A program made the position numbers and the translations under genes. DNA of 64,000 bases from assembly GCA_022457155.1 (NCBI GenBank), contig JAJGOT010000421.1, forward strand, positions 62,001 through 126,000, given 5' to 3'. The first letter of the stretch is position 1. The number at the start of each line of letters is the position of its first letter. The DNA is from Cladopsammia gracilis (taxonomy: Eukaryota > Cnidaria > Anthozoa > Scleractinia > Dendrophylliidae). Under the pieces are notes generated by a model, which searched no databases, was not told where the DNA came from, and was given only the letters and a program-made list of their open reading frames with translations. Below, in pieces: positions 1 through 23,200 of this stretch.

Positions 1-29
1 AGAACAGCTCTTTCTTGTTGGGATTTAAG

Positions 30-410
30 ACGTTTCTCGTTGAGTTTGCCAAGATATTGGTATTGGTGCCATTATTAATCTCAATCAGGATATTTTTTCT
101 TGTCAGGTTTCCCGGAGGGATCCCGGCAAGATTTTTTTCTTGCCAGGGTTCTCGCCGGGATCCGGCCAAGAAATTCATTTCCCGGCCGGATCCCAGCAGT
201 GGATGGAATTCCCGCCTGGAAAAGAAAGTATGTCGTGGCAGGAATTTTTCTTGGCAAGATCCAGGCGGGATTCTCGCCGGGAAATGGATTTCCCGGCAGG
301 ATCCCTCCGGGAGACACGATTCCCGCCAGGAAACGAAAGCATCAACAGGATTCTCGGCGGGAAATCCAATTCCCGGTAGGATCCCACCTCCCGGTAATTC
401 CATGCTACAG
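30..410. repeat. GC-rich degenerate repeat with GGATCC/TTCCCG motifs
   Basis: This stretch is built from irregular copies of a short motif resembling TTCCCGGCNGGATCC and its inverted form, so both strands stay open in several frames. The overlapping frames share low-complexity Gly/Arg/Pro composition and resemble no protein I know. It lies upstream of the first visible alpha-actinin exon, presumably in an intron of that gene. Confidence 0.6.
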
Positions 411-575
411 GTTTTAAAAAAAGTGGAATTGTTTATATGATTTGCCAAAAAATCAGATTTTTATATCTTTTCCTTTAAGTTTTTGCACTTTTTCATTCTT
501 ACGCGCAGTTGGGGACTGGCACTGTAAGGTCATGTTTTTCGAAATTGCCATAATAATATTATAATGTATAGTAAA

Positions 576-1567
576 CAGGGCTGGAGACTACCTTTTCAGC
601 CCACTTGCCTAGTGGCTAGTAACAGGTTTGAATTCACTAGCCAAAATAAATTTTCACTAGCCAAAATCGTACAGGACGTGTGGGGATTGGGTGGGGGGAG
701 ACAATAACATGTGTCACACTGATTAAGAAAAAAATTCCAAGACTTGGAAACACAGCCTGATCATATTTTTTTAGTTTTCTTCATAAATCTCATACTAACA
801 CCTTACAAACCTACTAAAAATGGTTACGGAAAAACATCAAGAAGATAAGACCAACACTTTACAAATGTCCTTACGTACAGGAAAACATTGAGAAGATAAC
901 GCTAACAACTTATGAACACATGAATGTTAGAAACAACGTTGAGAAGATAAGACTAACAACTTACAAACGTACGAATGTAAGAAACAACATTGAGAAGATA
1001 AGGCCAACAACGCTACTTATGAATGTGCAAATGTGCAGGAAAACAACGAGAAGATAAGACTAACAACTTACAAATGTAAGAAACAACATTGAGAAGATAA
1101 GGCTAACGACTTACGAACTTACGAATGTGCAGGAAAATAACGAGAAGATAAGACTAACAAGGTACGAGCGTACGAATGTAAGAAACAACATTGAGAAGAT
1201 AAGGCTAACAACTTCCAAAATTACAGTGTTCGAACGTACAAACTTACGGAAAAACATTGAGAAGGTAAGGTTAACACCTTATTAACCTATGAATGTACGA
1301 ACCATGATACAAACATACGGAAAAACATTGAGAAGATAAGACTAACTTACACCTTAGGAACATTTGAATGTACAGGAAAACATTACAAATGGAGGACTAA
1401 TGCCTTAACAAAAGTACAGAGAAACATAATTTTCAGTTTGGTTTTGTTACATCTGGTGCTTCACGATTTTTATTAGCCCAAATGGCTAGTGAAAGCAAAA
1501 TTCCACTAGCCAAAACTGAATTTTTACTAGACTTTGGCTAATTGGCTACCGTTAGTCTCGAGCCCTG
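576..1567. mobile_element. Non-autonomous TIR DNA transposon with internal minisatellite
   Basis: The left end reads CAGGGCTGGAGACTA and the right end is the inverted TAGTCTCGAGCCCTG. The flanks carry the same 5 bp (GTAAA at 571-575 and 1568-1572), a likely target duplication. Subterminal copies of CACTAGCCAAAA lie inside both ends. The middle (about 800-1400) is a degenerate tandem array built on gagaagataagactaacaac. There is no coding potential. The CAGGG terminus recalls hAT elements, but hAT duplications are normally 8 bp, so I leave the superfamily open. Confidence 0.7.
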
Positions 1568-1940
1568 GTAAACCTGTTTTTGAAGGATATGTATGCAGAT
1601 GAATTATTGTGTCTCTGGTAAAGCATCCTTATTTTAAGATGTCAGATCAAAATAATGGTCTGCTGGTTGGACTTATCTTGCAAAGCAAGAAAAACAATTT
1701 TCATCCATGGATATGGTTGACTAGACAATTCTGTTACAGTAGCTAAATACCATCATATTAGTTGATGCATTTTCAGATTGACTCAAAATGATGTGTTTTT
1801 CTGGAGTAAGATTCCCTTATTTTATGACATATCCCCTGTTAATATAAATTGTCAGATATACATAATATATACATACCATATCTGAGAATCCTATTAACCA
1901 GTGATAAAGCAAACTACAACTGTAAGAAAGAAAAATCTGA

Positions 1941-13649
<11,709 letters not shown>

Positions 13650-15950
13650 CACAGGCTTCAAATCCAATATATCGCTTTTATACTAATGTACCTGGCTATC
13701 TGGAAGGTTTCGCTCTGCGTTCCAGGTAGCGTGTAGATTATAAAGACAGTGAGGTCTTATAGCTTTTTCTATGTCTCTGTGTTGATATTAGGTGCAACGT
13801 TTAACCGTTCTGTGAAACGTTTATTTGCATTTGGGAACAGGAATGGTAATCGTTGTATTTGTGACTAATATTAAGCGTTGCTAGTGTAATGTTTTCCGCG
13901 GAACAAGGAACACCTTGAAATTAACATGGATTGTTTTCATATTCTTCAGTCATTGAAACGCTGAAGAAATATTAGCCAACTATTATAGCTATGCCATTGT
14001 GGGTAGAAAAAGTTGAGCGTCTTTCCCTAGTCATCAGGCGCATAGACAGTCGAACCCCGACTAAATGACCACTTCCCACAACGGCGACCTCTCTATAACG
14101 GCTAGTTTTTCTTGTCCCGACGATCCAGTCATACACTCAAATCTTCTTGCTGAGAACCTCCTGATATTGGTCACCTCTCTATAAGGTCCAGAAAATTATT
14201 TCCGAACGTGGCCTATGCAATGTTGTCCCAAGGTTCTCCACGTTCAAAATGGCGGGTGGGGAAACCCAAGGCTGCCCAAATACTCCAAAAATCTTGAAGC
14301 ATTTTGTCGCTTTAAAAGATGATGAAATGTCATCGTTTTGTTTGAAAAACAGTTAAGATGCAAGCATGACTGAAAATAACGTCCGTTACAAACTTCGCCA
14401 TGATTGTTGCAGTATTAAAGCAGCCTTGTCCAGGGGTGTGTTCACCCAATCCAACATTTTGAAAGGGGAGAAGGATCTGGGGACGAGATTGTTCCCTTCA
14501 AAAGGTTGTGCGCATGTGCAGGCCATGTGGGAGAGACAGCTTCAACTTTATTTCTGATTTTTTGTTAATTGGATGTCATTTACACTGTATATCCTTTGTT
14601 AAAAAAAAAACATTTCCCTAACTGCAATGTGGAAGAATACAGGAAGAAATATGAGACAATGTTCAGTTCAAGTTTCGTTGCCTCATAAAGTTGAACTTTA
14701 AACGGATTGTAACTGAAGGGTCGACATTTAACAAGAACCTAATTAATCGAACTAATAGGCGCACATTAAAAATAATATTAAGCGTTAGGCAGTTCACGTC
14801 ATAACGGTTGGAGACGTTATGTAAAAGAATTTTATCTCGGTCTAATACAGCTATACATAAAACAGTTCTAAAACCAAAGAATTATTTTTCTCTTTCCTTT
14901 AATAAAAAAGGAGAATTGTTGGCCACTCAGTATAATAACTAGTAATATAGTTTTGTGTGTAAACAGCAATGAGTATTTTGAATAAAAGTGGAAAGACTTC
15001 AAAAGAGTAGAGATGAATAAAATAATATCCAGCTTCTCTCTTGGAGTGTGTTCTCTCCTGTTTTTATTTTTCTCCATGTGAGTGATCAAAGGCACCTGTG
15101 AGCCAACTCGTGAATGTGAAACGCTCGTTTTATACATAGTGGAGTCGCGAAGCGCGAGTAACGAACGCAGAGTGCGAGGCACGCGAGAGGAGGGAAGGAA
15201 AAAACATCTGACAATTCATGCCAACCGCAGACTTTATAAAGATACTAGGCTCCTTGTTCCCCTCGGAACACCTGATGTGGCACGCGTGATTTGGGTGACA
15301 AGAGGGTTCCAAAGTACGGAAACTGATCTGGTGAACGGGTCATTGCGTAATCTATCTACGCCTGCATTCTTGCAGTCACCTTTAGCTTGCTTCACCGTGC
15401 TGACGAGTTCCTATAAGAACGAAACGAAACAGCTGTCCAGGGTTGCTACCCTGCTTTATTAGTTTCTGTCGTACTGGTGTCTCGCAAAGTCAACTTTTTT
15501 TACAATGATCAATTAGCGTGTTCCGATGAGACAGTAAAAAAAATTAAATTACTGTTTGTTATTTGCAAAATATTATCTATATTCCCAAAAACTAAACAAT
15601 AAACGAATAAATTTTGATGAATTTACGCAACGAATTGCCTTCAAATTTCGCATTGAAGGCCTTTCTTAGTTCAATCTCTTTAATTTTAAAGTATGCACTT
15701 AGCCCATATTTAACATGTCCTATTTTAAGAATATATGTAACAAAAAGTACTGCCCTTACTGCTGTATGTGTATCTTTTGTTTATGTCTCTTGTTGTGTGT
15801 GTGTGTAGTAAATAATGCAATCGCATTTTTTTTATTAGTGTTAACATAATATACTATTGTAATATACCATTATACTATTATTGTAACTAGATCTTATCAC
15901 TTTCAATAAAGATGTGCATTATTTAAAAAAAAAAAAAAAAAAAAAACTTT
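13650..15950 (+). other. Alpha-actinin 3' flank, with AATAAA and genomic A-tract
   Basis: After the alpha-actinin stop there is no further gene I can support. The region probably holds the 3' UTR. AATAAA at 15905-15910 is followed 14 bases later by 22 A residues (15925-15946). That is either the true 3' end with a genomic A-tract or the tail of a retroposed transcript. A relic of the cagtcgaacc-type repeat lies at 14050-14190, and a short TG run at about 15795. The frames at 15082-15462 and 14868-15182 overlap on opposite strands and look random. Confidence 0.45.
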
Positions 15951-16010
15951 TTTACGTAGTCAGATCAGCCTTACAGTTTATTGTATAACTAATAGCCCAA
16001 TTTCGATATG

Positions 16011-16131
16011 TTAAAATTCAACTTGAAACAAAAGACATCACCACGAGGCTTAGGGGAATAAACCATATAAATCCCTACTATCATTCCCCTAAGCCTCGTA
16101 GTAATGTCTTTTGTTTCAAGTAGAATTTTAA
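16011..16131. repeat. Fold-back element with ~49-bp arms
   Basis: The arm 16011-16059 (ttaaaattcaacttgaaaca ...) is inverted at 16082-16131, with a 22-base loop. It is followed by four ATAG units (16132-16151), then a SINE-like stretch beginning ttgtttattcagagcccctt. Confidence 0.8.
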
Positions 16132-16264
16132 TATAGATAGATAGATAGATTTGTTTATTCAGAGCCCCTTGCAGCTAAGAGCTGGATAACAGGATCGTGC
16201 GCAAATACATATAATTAACATTTATCTTATGACAAAAAATCTAAATATTCCACAGATTTATCGA

Positions 16265-16505
16265 AATAGGCCATTTCCGAGATGCCATTAGCCTCTGTAT
16301 CAAAGCGAGGCTAGGTGCGAAACCTTTCACATGTAAATACGTTTTATTAGTCCAGCAGCCAGATGCTGATTTTTACCATAAGCTTGCAAATGGGTCCATA
16401 CAATGTTTTAATGCATATTCTTTTAGTCTTAGGTATTGTCTTTCATAATCCGATTGATGACATCCCATAATCTTTGGGCATTTCGAGATATCAAGTAATC
16501 ATTTT
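16265..16505 (+). repeat. Left terminal inverted repeat of the 6-kb element
   Basis: It aligns by eye, in reverse complement, with 22060-22297 over its whole length, with roughly three-quarters identity and several indels. The divergence between arms indicates an old insertion or tolerated drift. Confidence 0.7.
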
Positions 16506-17164
16506 TCCCTGCATAGACATCTGTATGCATAGAATTGGGCACCCTGTGGTGAAAGTTATAAGCCGAGTTTTATGTATTATTTTTAGATTCTAGGTGTTTT
16601 TATTAACAAAAATAGATGATGAGGTGCAAAAAATATGAAAAAACGCAAACAAAACCGGTAATAACCGAATTTGAAGAATTTTGGGAATGGACACTAGGAC
16701 CCAGGAACCCTCGGTTTTTGAAATCCAAGATGGCGGCCTCCATGCTGTTCTGTCAGAACTGTAAGTATATCTGCTAAAAAAAATACAATATCTTGCCTAA
16801 AACACTTACTTTTTTATTGAATTGAGATTCAGAGTGGTAAATGTCGTTATTTTAATTGTTTTTATCGTGTTTTGAAACAAAAATCCCTGTTTATTTTGAC
16901 GTTTTTAATTTGAAATTTCTCTAACGATGAATCAACATTTGCCGATTTTTTTCTGCTTAAAAAAACCAATATCTTAGCTGTAACACTTGTTTTATTATTG
17001 AATTGAGTCTCAGAGTGATAAATGTCGACGTTTTTATTGTTTCAATCGGGTTTTAAAATCAAAATTATTGTTTATTTTGTCAGTTTTTATTCTGAAAGAG
17101 TTCGAAACAACAATAATGTATTCATCATTTTTATCCCTGTAGCTTGCATAAAGCCGTGATTAGA

Positions 17165-20100
17165 ATGGAGTGCATTTTAAAGAGCAAATTTGATTGTGAC
17201 GGCAAGACGGATAGAACACATGCCGGCCCTGCTCGTATTGAAACAATCATACGCTTTAGCAAAGAGTACAAGGACTCTATACATATAGAGCTTGAAGAGA
17301 AGCTAAGAAAAACCCTGAGTTAATCATAGATGTCCATAGGAGTTGTGTCTCCACGTATACCTCCCAACAACATTTGAAAAGACACCAAAAACGGGAGAGT
17401 ACCAGCAGTATTCCAGCAAACCAGCCTTCTAAAAAGCGTCGTTCCCATCTGCAATCTTTTAGATTCAAAGAACAATGTATCTTTTGTGGTGATGAGTGTG
17501 ACTTGTCAAAAGACAAAAAACATCCAGATCGCTGGAGGAAAGCAGCACTTTGTCAGACAGCCTATGCCAGGCCTGGCAAAAAGGTGTTCAAACAATCAAT
17601 CTTAGATGTTTGCACAAAACGTAATGATGATATAGCCGATCAAGTGAGAATCCGGGTTGAAGGTGCTTTAAGTGATTTACATGCAGCTGATGCTAGATAT
17701 CACGTGGATTGCATGACAAACTTCATGTCTCCTAGGTCAATTTCTGCTGCACAGAATGTATCAAGGGAAACCGAGGATACAGATCCGGCATTTGATCAGG
17801 TTATTGATGAGATGATGAAAGATAGATCTCGCTTGTGGAATTCCATTGAATTGTACCATCAATATCAGTTATTTGGAGGGAAAACGTTACTGCGAAGGTC
17901 CTTTCTTAAGAAGATTCAAGATCAATTAATGGGTGATATCGTTGTCCTCACCTCACCTGGATTGTCAAGTTTGGTCGTCTTTAGAAATAGTGCATCATCT
18001 GCGCTTCATCTTGCCAGTGACACAGAAGACCAGCAAGACGATGTCATAATTACTAGGCTTGCAAAAGCCATTTGCGATGAAGTGAAGCAGGTCAAATCAG
18101 ACAAATCTCGGTATGATATCAGAATAGCCAAGGAAGATATGGCGACGTCAGTCAGTCAAACGCTGATGAACCTTTTAGCAGAAATAACAGACAACTTGGA
18201 TAACACTCTTCCCGCACTTCTCATTGGCAACATCGTCACCAGTGTTTTATCTAACAAGCCCACACATCTGCAAATAGCACTCGGAAATTTGATGAGGGAC
18301 TCAAAGTCCCTCTTGAACAAACTGTACCAGTTCAGGGTAACCTGTTCATATGACGAGATACTACGCTTTAAGAAGTCTGCAGCTCTTGCAGCGACAAAGG
18401 ACACCAAGTTGAGTGGGGATTGAGGACGGGAGTATGGGGCTCATCCAAGCTGTGGCTGATAACTTTGACGCTGATATCTCCTCTCAAAATGGAAAGACGA
18501 CGACACACTCGCTTGCCATGCTTATTACCCAGCCTGCGAATGAAACTAGTAACGCCAACGACGACAATACCATCGCCAGGATAAGTAAGCCTGAAATGTC
18601 TCAAGTTATAGACTTTGACATACCGGTGCACCGCTATCAGGGTCCAAAGACAGTACCGATGCCACAGAAAGATTCATTAAAGAGCGTTCTTCCACTTAAG
18701 GTCCTTTGCAGCTCCATCATTTCTAAACGAAGAGCCAGAGAACTGGATGTATCGTTTTTAAATGACGTTATCAACAATGAAACATGCCCAGAATACAATG
18801 GCTACAACACCAAGGTAACTAGAGATCAAGGAGTATCAATGCAGCCAAAGACGAAGGCAGTGTATCTACCTCTGATCGACATGACACCATCCGACCCAGA
18901 TACCATGATGACAGCACTCCACGAGGCAAAGCGGCTAACCAAGGAAAGAGGCCAGAAGAATGCGATTTTTACTAGTGATCAACAACTCTACAAAGTTGCT
19001 GTGGAAGTGAAGTGGGCTTACCCAAATGAGTTTGAGGATGTCATTATACGTCTTGGAGGAATGCACATGATGATGAGCTTGTTGGTGCAGTTGGCACTCT
19101 TATGGAAGGATCTGGACTCGCAGAAGTTATGGAGTCAACATTTGCAGGAGTAAGCAAAATGTTGTCTGGTAAGAAATTCCCACAGAATGTCAGAGCGATG
19201 AGGTTAGTTGTAGAAGAGCTACTTAGAGGAATCATGAATGATGGCAACGATGTCACTACCATGGAGGAGCTGACAGCGCGACTTGAGCAAGCTGCGAGTG
19301 CAAGCAGGACCTCTAAGCTGTGGGTCAACTGCTTTATCAAGCCTGTTTTCATTATGATGTTGTATGTGCGAGCTGAAAGAGAGGGTGACTGGCCTCTGCA
19401 TTTGGCAGCTGTAAAGCAAATGCTACCGTATTTTTTCGCGTCTGCTCATGTTAACTACGCTCGATATGGCCTTTACTATCTACGATCAATGGAAAGTTTG
19501 GGAGAAGAAGAACTTTCGAAGTTCATGAAAGGAGAGCACGTGATGCACCATGTTCCTGGGCTGTGGAATGGCATTTGGAGCGACATGTTTATCGAGACCA
19601 CTTTCATACGCTATGGCCATGGACCTGGGGGGATTATCGGAATAACCCTGAAGCCTGAGACGCTCAAGACGTGGGCCCTTGGTCTGCACATCTGCTCTCG
19701 TTTGGAGCAGGACATCACTGACGTAGTTGGAAATGAGCAAGAAAGAATGCAGGAAACACACAAGGAGCAGACAAAGGCAAGAATAGTATCAGATAGTGCG
19801 GATCGAGGAAGCATTCGAGAGAAGTTGACCCTGAGCATTGATCCACTGGATGCCACATCACATCCACCAACCATCGTGAATATTGTGACAGGTCAAGTGT
19901 CAGATGGCTCAGTTAACTGCCAAGACTCAGTTGAAATTGGCACTACCCAAATGAAAGAGTTTGAAATGAGCTGGCCAGAGGGGTTCAGAAGTACTATCAA
20001 GAAGAAAGTCAAGACTGTCGCAGAAAGCAACAAGAAGTGCATTACAGTTGGATCGAAGAAAGTATTCGACACTTCAGTGATATACAGCAGAGTAATAGGA

Positions 20101-21585
20101 ATACAAGCAAGTTCTAGAGACATCGACATTCAGGATGTACTTAGCCACTATGAGCTGTCTCCGGTGCCAACGTCCATGTTTCACGACTCTGGAACAATGA
20201 GGATCTGCAAAGGTAAATCTGACTTGAAAAGCAGACTCGCAAAGGAAGCATCATCACGACGTAGTGCATCAGAGGTTGGGTCAGTTGTGCTGGATGGCTC
20301 GGCTGTCTTGTGGGTTGTGCACTGGCCTGCTAAGGGTACCATCGTTGATTACGTCAACAACTTCAAGGAGTACCTATCGAAGAAACTGCTTGAAGTAGAT
20401 GTTTTCTTGATCTTTGATCGATATCTCGAGTACAGCACCAAGAGCACCACAAGAGATGGGAGGTCATGTCAGGCCAGCAGGGTGTATCAACTAACAGAGA
20501 CCACACCTCTTCCCTCACAGAAGGTGGTTCTTACTGTATCTGCCAACAAGAAGCAGCTGATGTCAATCATTTGCCAGAACATAATCAAGGATACCTCGTT
20601 CCACTGCAAATACACGATGAGTCACAAGCTAGTGATTACAGGAAGCGAAGATGCGCCAACAGAAATCCACCAAGGCGCTATCATCACAAGGCAGGACATT
20701 GCGACATCACATGAAGAAGCCGATAACATCATCGCTCAACAGGCCATCATGTGTGCGAAGACCCAGCCTAGCTGTACTGTGGCTGTGCTTGCTGATGATA
20801 CAGATGTTTTTATCCTTCTGCTGTACCACTACTTGATGGAGCGCCTGTCTTGTGATATGTTTATGGGCTCGCCCATCCAACAAAGATCCCTAATCGACAT
20901 CAAGGCCACTGTTCAAGCTCATCGTGCAATCATACCTGGCCTACCAGCAGCACATGCTCTGTCTGGATGCGACACTGTTCCTACATTATTCGGTATTGGT
21001 AAAGGGACTGTATTGAAGAATCTTGTTGCTGCTCCAAGTTCGTTGTCAAAGCTGGGATGCTTAGATACACCACTACCTGAGGTCATTCACCAAGCTACAA
21101 TGTTTATCGGTAGTTGCTACAGTAACAAAGTGAACGAGAAGACCATGTCTGATATACGATACAAGATATGGGCAGCGAAGTTTGGAAACGCGGCATCATC
21201 CGCCCCAAAGATCCAATCACTGCCTCCTACCTCGGAAGCCTTTGCGGAAAATGTAAAGAGATCCCATTTACAAACCTACATATGGAAGACCGCATTGGCC
21301 TTGGATCCACCTGAAGTTGATCCAACCGAGTATGGCTACACAAGGCACGAGCCATCAAAGTCACTACTACCTACGACAGTACCCGAAGGTGTGTTATTGG
21401 CACCATATGAGATCATGGACTTGATCAAGTGTAACTGTGGTGACGATACACCTTGTAGGAACATGAGATGCAGGTGCAGCCGCAACAAGTTACCGTGTAC
21501 TCTTTTCTGTAGATGCAATGGTGAGAATGATTGCCAGAACGAGCTTACCAAGACCGTAGGCGCACCAAAGGAGGTCGTTGAGTAA
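17165..21585 (+). CDS. FEN1/XPG-like nuclease-domain protein with CXC tail (frame-broken)
   Basis: About 1,470 codons in three frame segments: ATG 17165 to about 17310, 17315-18415, 18415-19085, then on to 21585. Frames change near 17310, 18415 and 19085; the last two cancel. N-terminal Cys/His motifs (CIFCGDECD and HVDCM, about 17480-17720) suggest zinc binding. The segment 20290-21010 has the ordered acidic motifs of a PIN/FEN1 nuclease: DGSAV, FDRY, EEADN, ADDTD. Then comes SGCDTVPTLFGIGKGT, close to the FEN1/XPG helix-hairpin-helix loop (GCD....GIG). The C-terminus (21425-21540) is a cysteine array of the tesmin/TSO1 CXC kind. A large uncharacterised family in cnidarian genomes shares this plan, from memory. 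No DDE or tyrosine-recombinase motif is visible. It may be a pseudogene, or the indels may be assembly errors in homopolymers. Confidence 0.7.
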
Positions 21586-22059
21586 CTATTTACATGAAAT
21601 CATGCACTGTTGTTAAGCCGGATTTAAAACAAACCACTGAAAGTAGGAAAAGATTTCCAAGGACCTTCGGTTAAACTCATTATCATCGTAAGTGAGGTGT
21701 GCAGATCTATAGTGCAGAAAGAAGCGTCTCTTTAAATATAACGTCATAATCAAAAGTCTGTCTGTTATTCTCAATTAGTGGAGCAAGTGCTCAGGAAACT
21801 TTTAATACGGAATTGAAAAAAAAAAACCACGAAAAGCAAAGTAAATCTGATATATTTATCGCCTATCACCTATGACGTCATCAGTCCTAACCCCCCTTCC
21901 CCCTTTAATACTCACTCATAATGGGCACTATACTAAAAATGTATTCCAAATGCAATATTTATTACATTTTAATGGCAAAAGAGCAAACAACAAGTCAGAA
22001 AGTCTAATATTCTAACCACATCTATGTGTATGACGTCATAAATAGGTACCCCACCCCTC

Positions 22060-22297
22060 CCCCCTGTAAATCAAGATGCCCAACAGATATGAAGTGTCAT
22101 CACTCGGATTATTTCTAAAGGGCATAATTCTTATTAGAATTTGCACTAAAACATCGTATGGACGCATTTGCAAGGTTCTTGTGGCCTGCTGCCGGACTAT
22201 ATTTGCATGTGAATGAAAACTCATTTTCATATGAAAGGCTTTCGCACCTAACCTCGCTTTGATAGAGAGACTAAAGGCAACTCGGAAATGGCCTATT
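22060..22297 (-). repeat. Right terminal inverted repeat of the 6-kb element
   Basis: Reverse complement of the left repeat at 16265-16505, ending in GGCCTATT at 22297. Between the stop of the gene (21585) and this repeat I see only AT-rich non-coding DNA. Confidence 0.7.
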
Positions 22298-22849
22298 GGG
22301 CTATTCAGTTCAGCGTTTCAGCATTTCTACAGATCTTCCAGTAAGTACTTCATGTATGGGTCCATATCTTGTACCGGTATATAATATAATATATACATTA
22401 CTTCTATGCTTGGCTTACTTGAGTTGCTTGGCTTGCTTAGGGACCGTTCATTAATTATGGGTCAGGGGGGGCTGGAGGAAAATTAGGGGGGGCCTCGAAA
22501 AATAATTGCAACAAGAAGGGGGGCTCCCAAAGATGTTTCGTCTGATGAGGGGGGGCCTTGAAAAAAAATAAACTTGTTTTTAAATCATCTTTTATTTCAT
22601 CAGATTATTCGTATTGAAAAATAAACATTTTAGAATACCTTGTACTCATACTTAGGTCATTAAAAATGTGAACTATGAAATCAGACTTTATATGACAGGT
22701 GGCACAAGATAGTGATGTAACCGACAATTGCTCAGATGATTTTGCGAATTAGAAATACAAGCCTCTATTTTTTCATGAATGATCTCTTGGTTGCTTTTTT
22801 AAACAGGGCAATGCTTAACATGTGTTATGTTTGTAATGGGGCTAAATGT

Positions 22850-23200
22850 AATTTAGGCGAGGTTAAACTCGAGACAATGCTGGCCATCGGTCTCTCCTAT
22901 GGGCGCGGGGTGGCCCCGCGGCTCTTTGCTGGTTTCGTCATAGTTTCACAGCTCTCCCGCGACGGTCAAGCATTCCGCTCACGTTGCCATGCTGCTGTAA
23001 ACGTGCTCGTTTGCTTTTCGCTCCCGGCCCTTTCCTCCCTTTAGGTAAGTATTGGTAAGTGCGATTTACTCGCTTTCCACTGATTCCTATCAGTGTGACG
23101 GTGCCTTTGGTGGTAGCCGCTCACAGGGTTGTCATGGTTACCTCCTGCGCGTGCGGGCGGCCCCCCAGCCACCAAGCCTTCAGGCACCATCCCCCACACT
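22850..23200. other. GC-rich block of unknown nature
   Basis: This block is strikingly GC-rich against AT-rich surroundings and contains a hairpin (gcgcggggtggccccgcg, about 22903). It shows no convincing open frame, no tRNA boxes and no match I recognise. It may be a SINE or another nested insert inside the 3-kb TIR element. Confidence 0.35.

Larger units (their letters stand above)
16265..22297 (+). mobile_element. 6-kb long-TIR element carrying a FEN1-like/CXC gene
   Basis: The left end AATAGGCCATTTCCGAG (16265) and its inverted copy ending at 22297 open terminal inverted repeats that can be followed about 240 bases inward with indels (16265-16505, 22060-22297). Shared blocks include aggccatttccgag, tcaaagcgag-taggtgcgaaa, cttgcaaatg-gtccata and atccga-tgatgaca. 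The element contains one long gene (17165-21585) and no other coding region. No clear target duplication is seen. Two relatively independent lines, long TIRs and a single central gene, make it a plausible autonomous DNA transposon or virus-like element of unknown class. Confidence 0.7.

Noticed and set aside
15..440. 141-aa frame and overlapping antisense frames at the left edge
   Set aside because: Low-complexity translation of a GC-rich repeat, with comparable frames on both strands.
14868..15462. 104-aa (-) and 126-aa (+) frames downstream of alpha-actinin
   Set aside because: They overlap each other on opposite strands, with no domain, no splice context and no conserved-looking segment.
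16265..22297. The FEN1-like gene as an ordinary host gene
   Set aside because: Long inverted repeats bound it closely, it has no introns, and its frame is broken; a mobile origin explains this better, though domestication elsewhere is possible.
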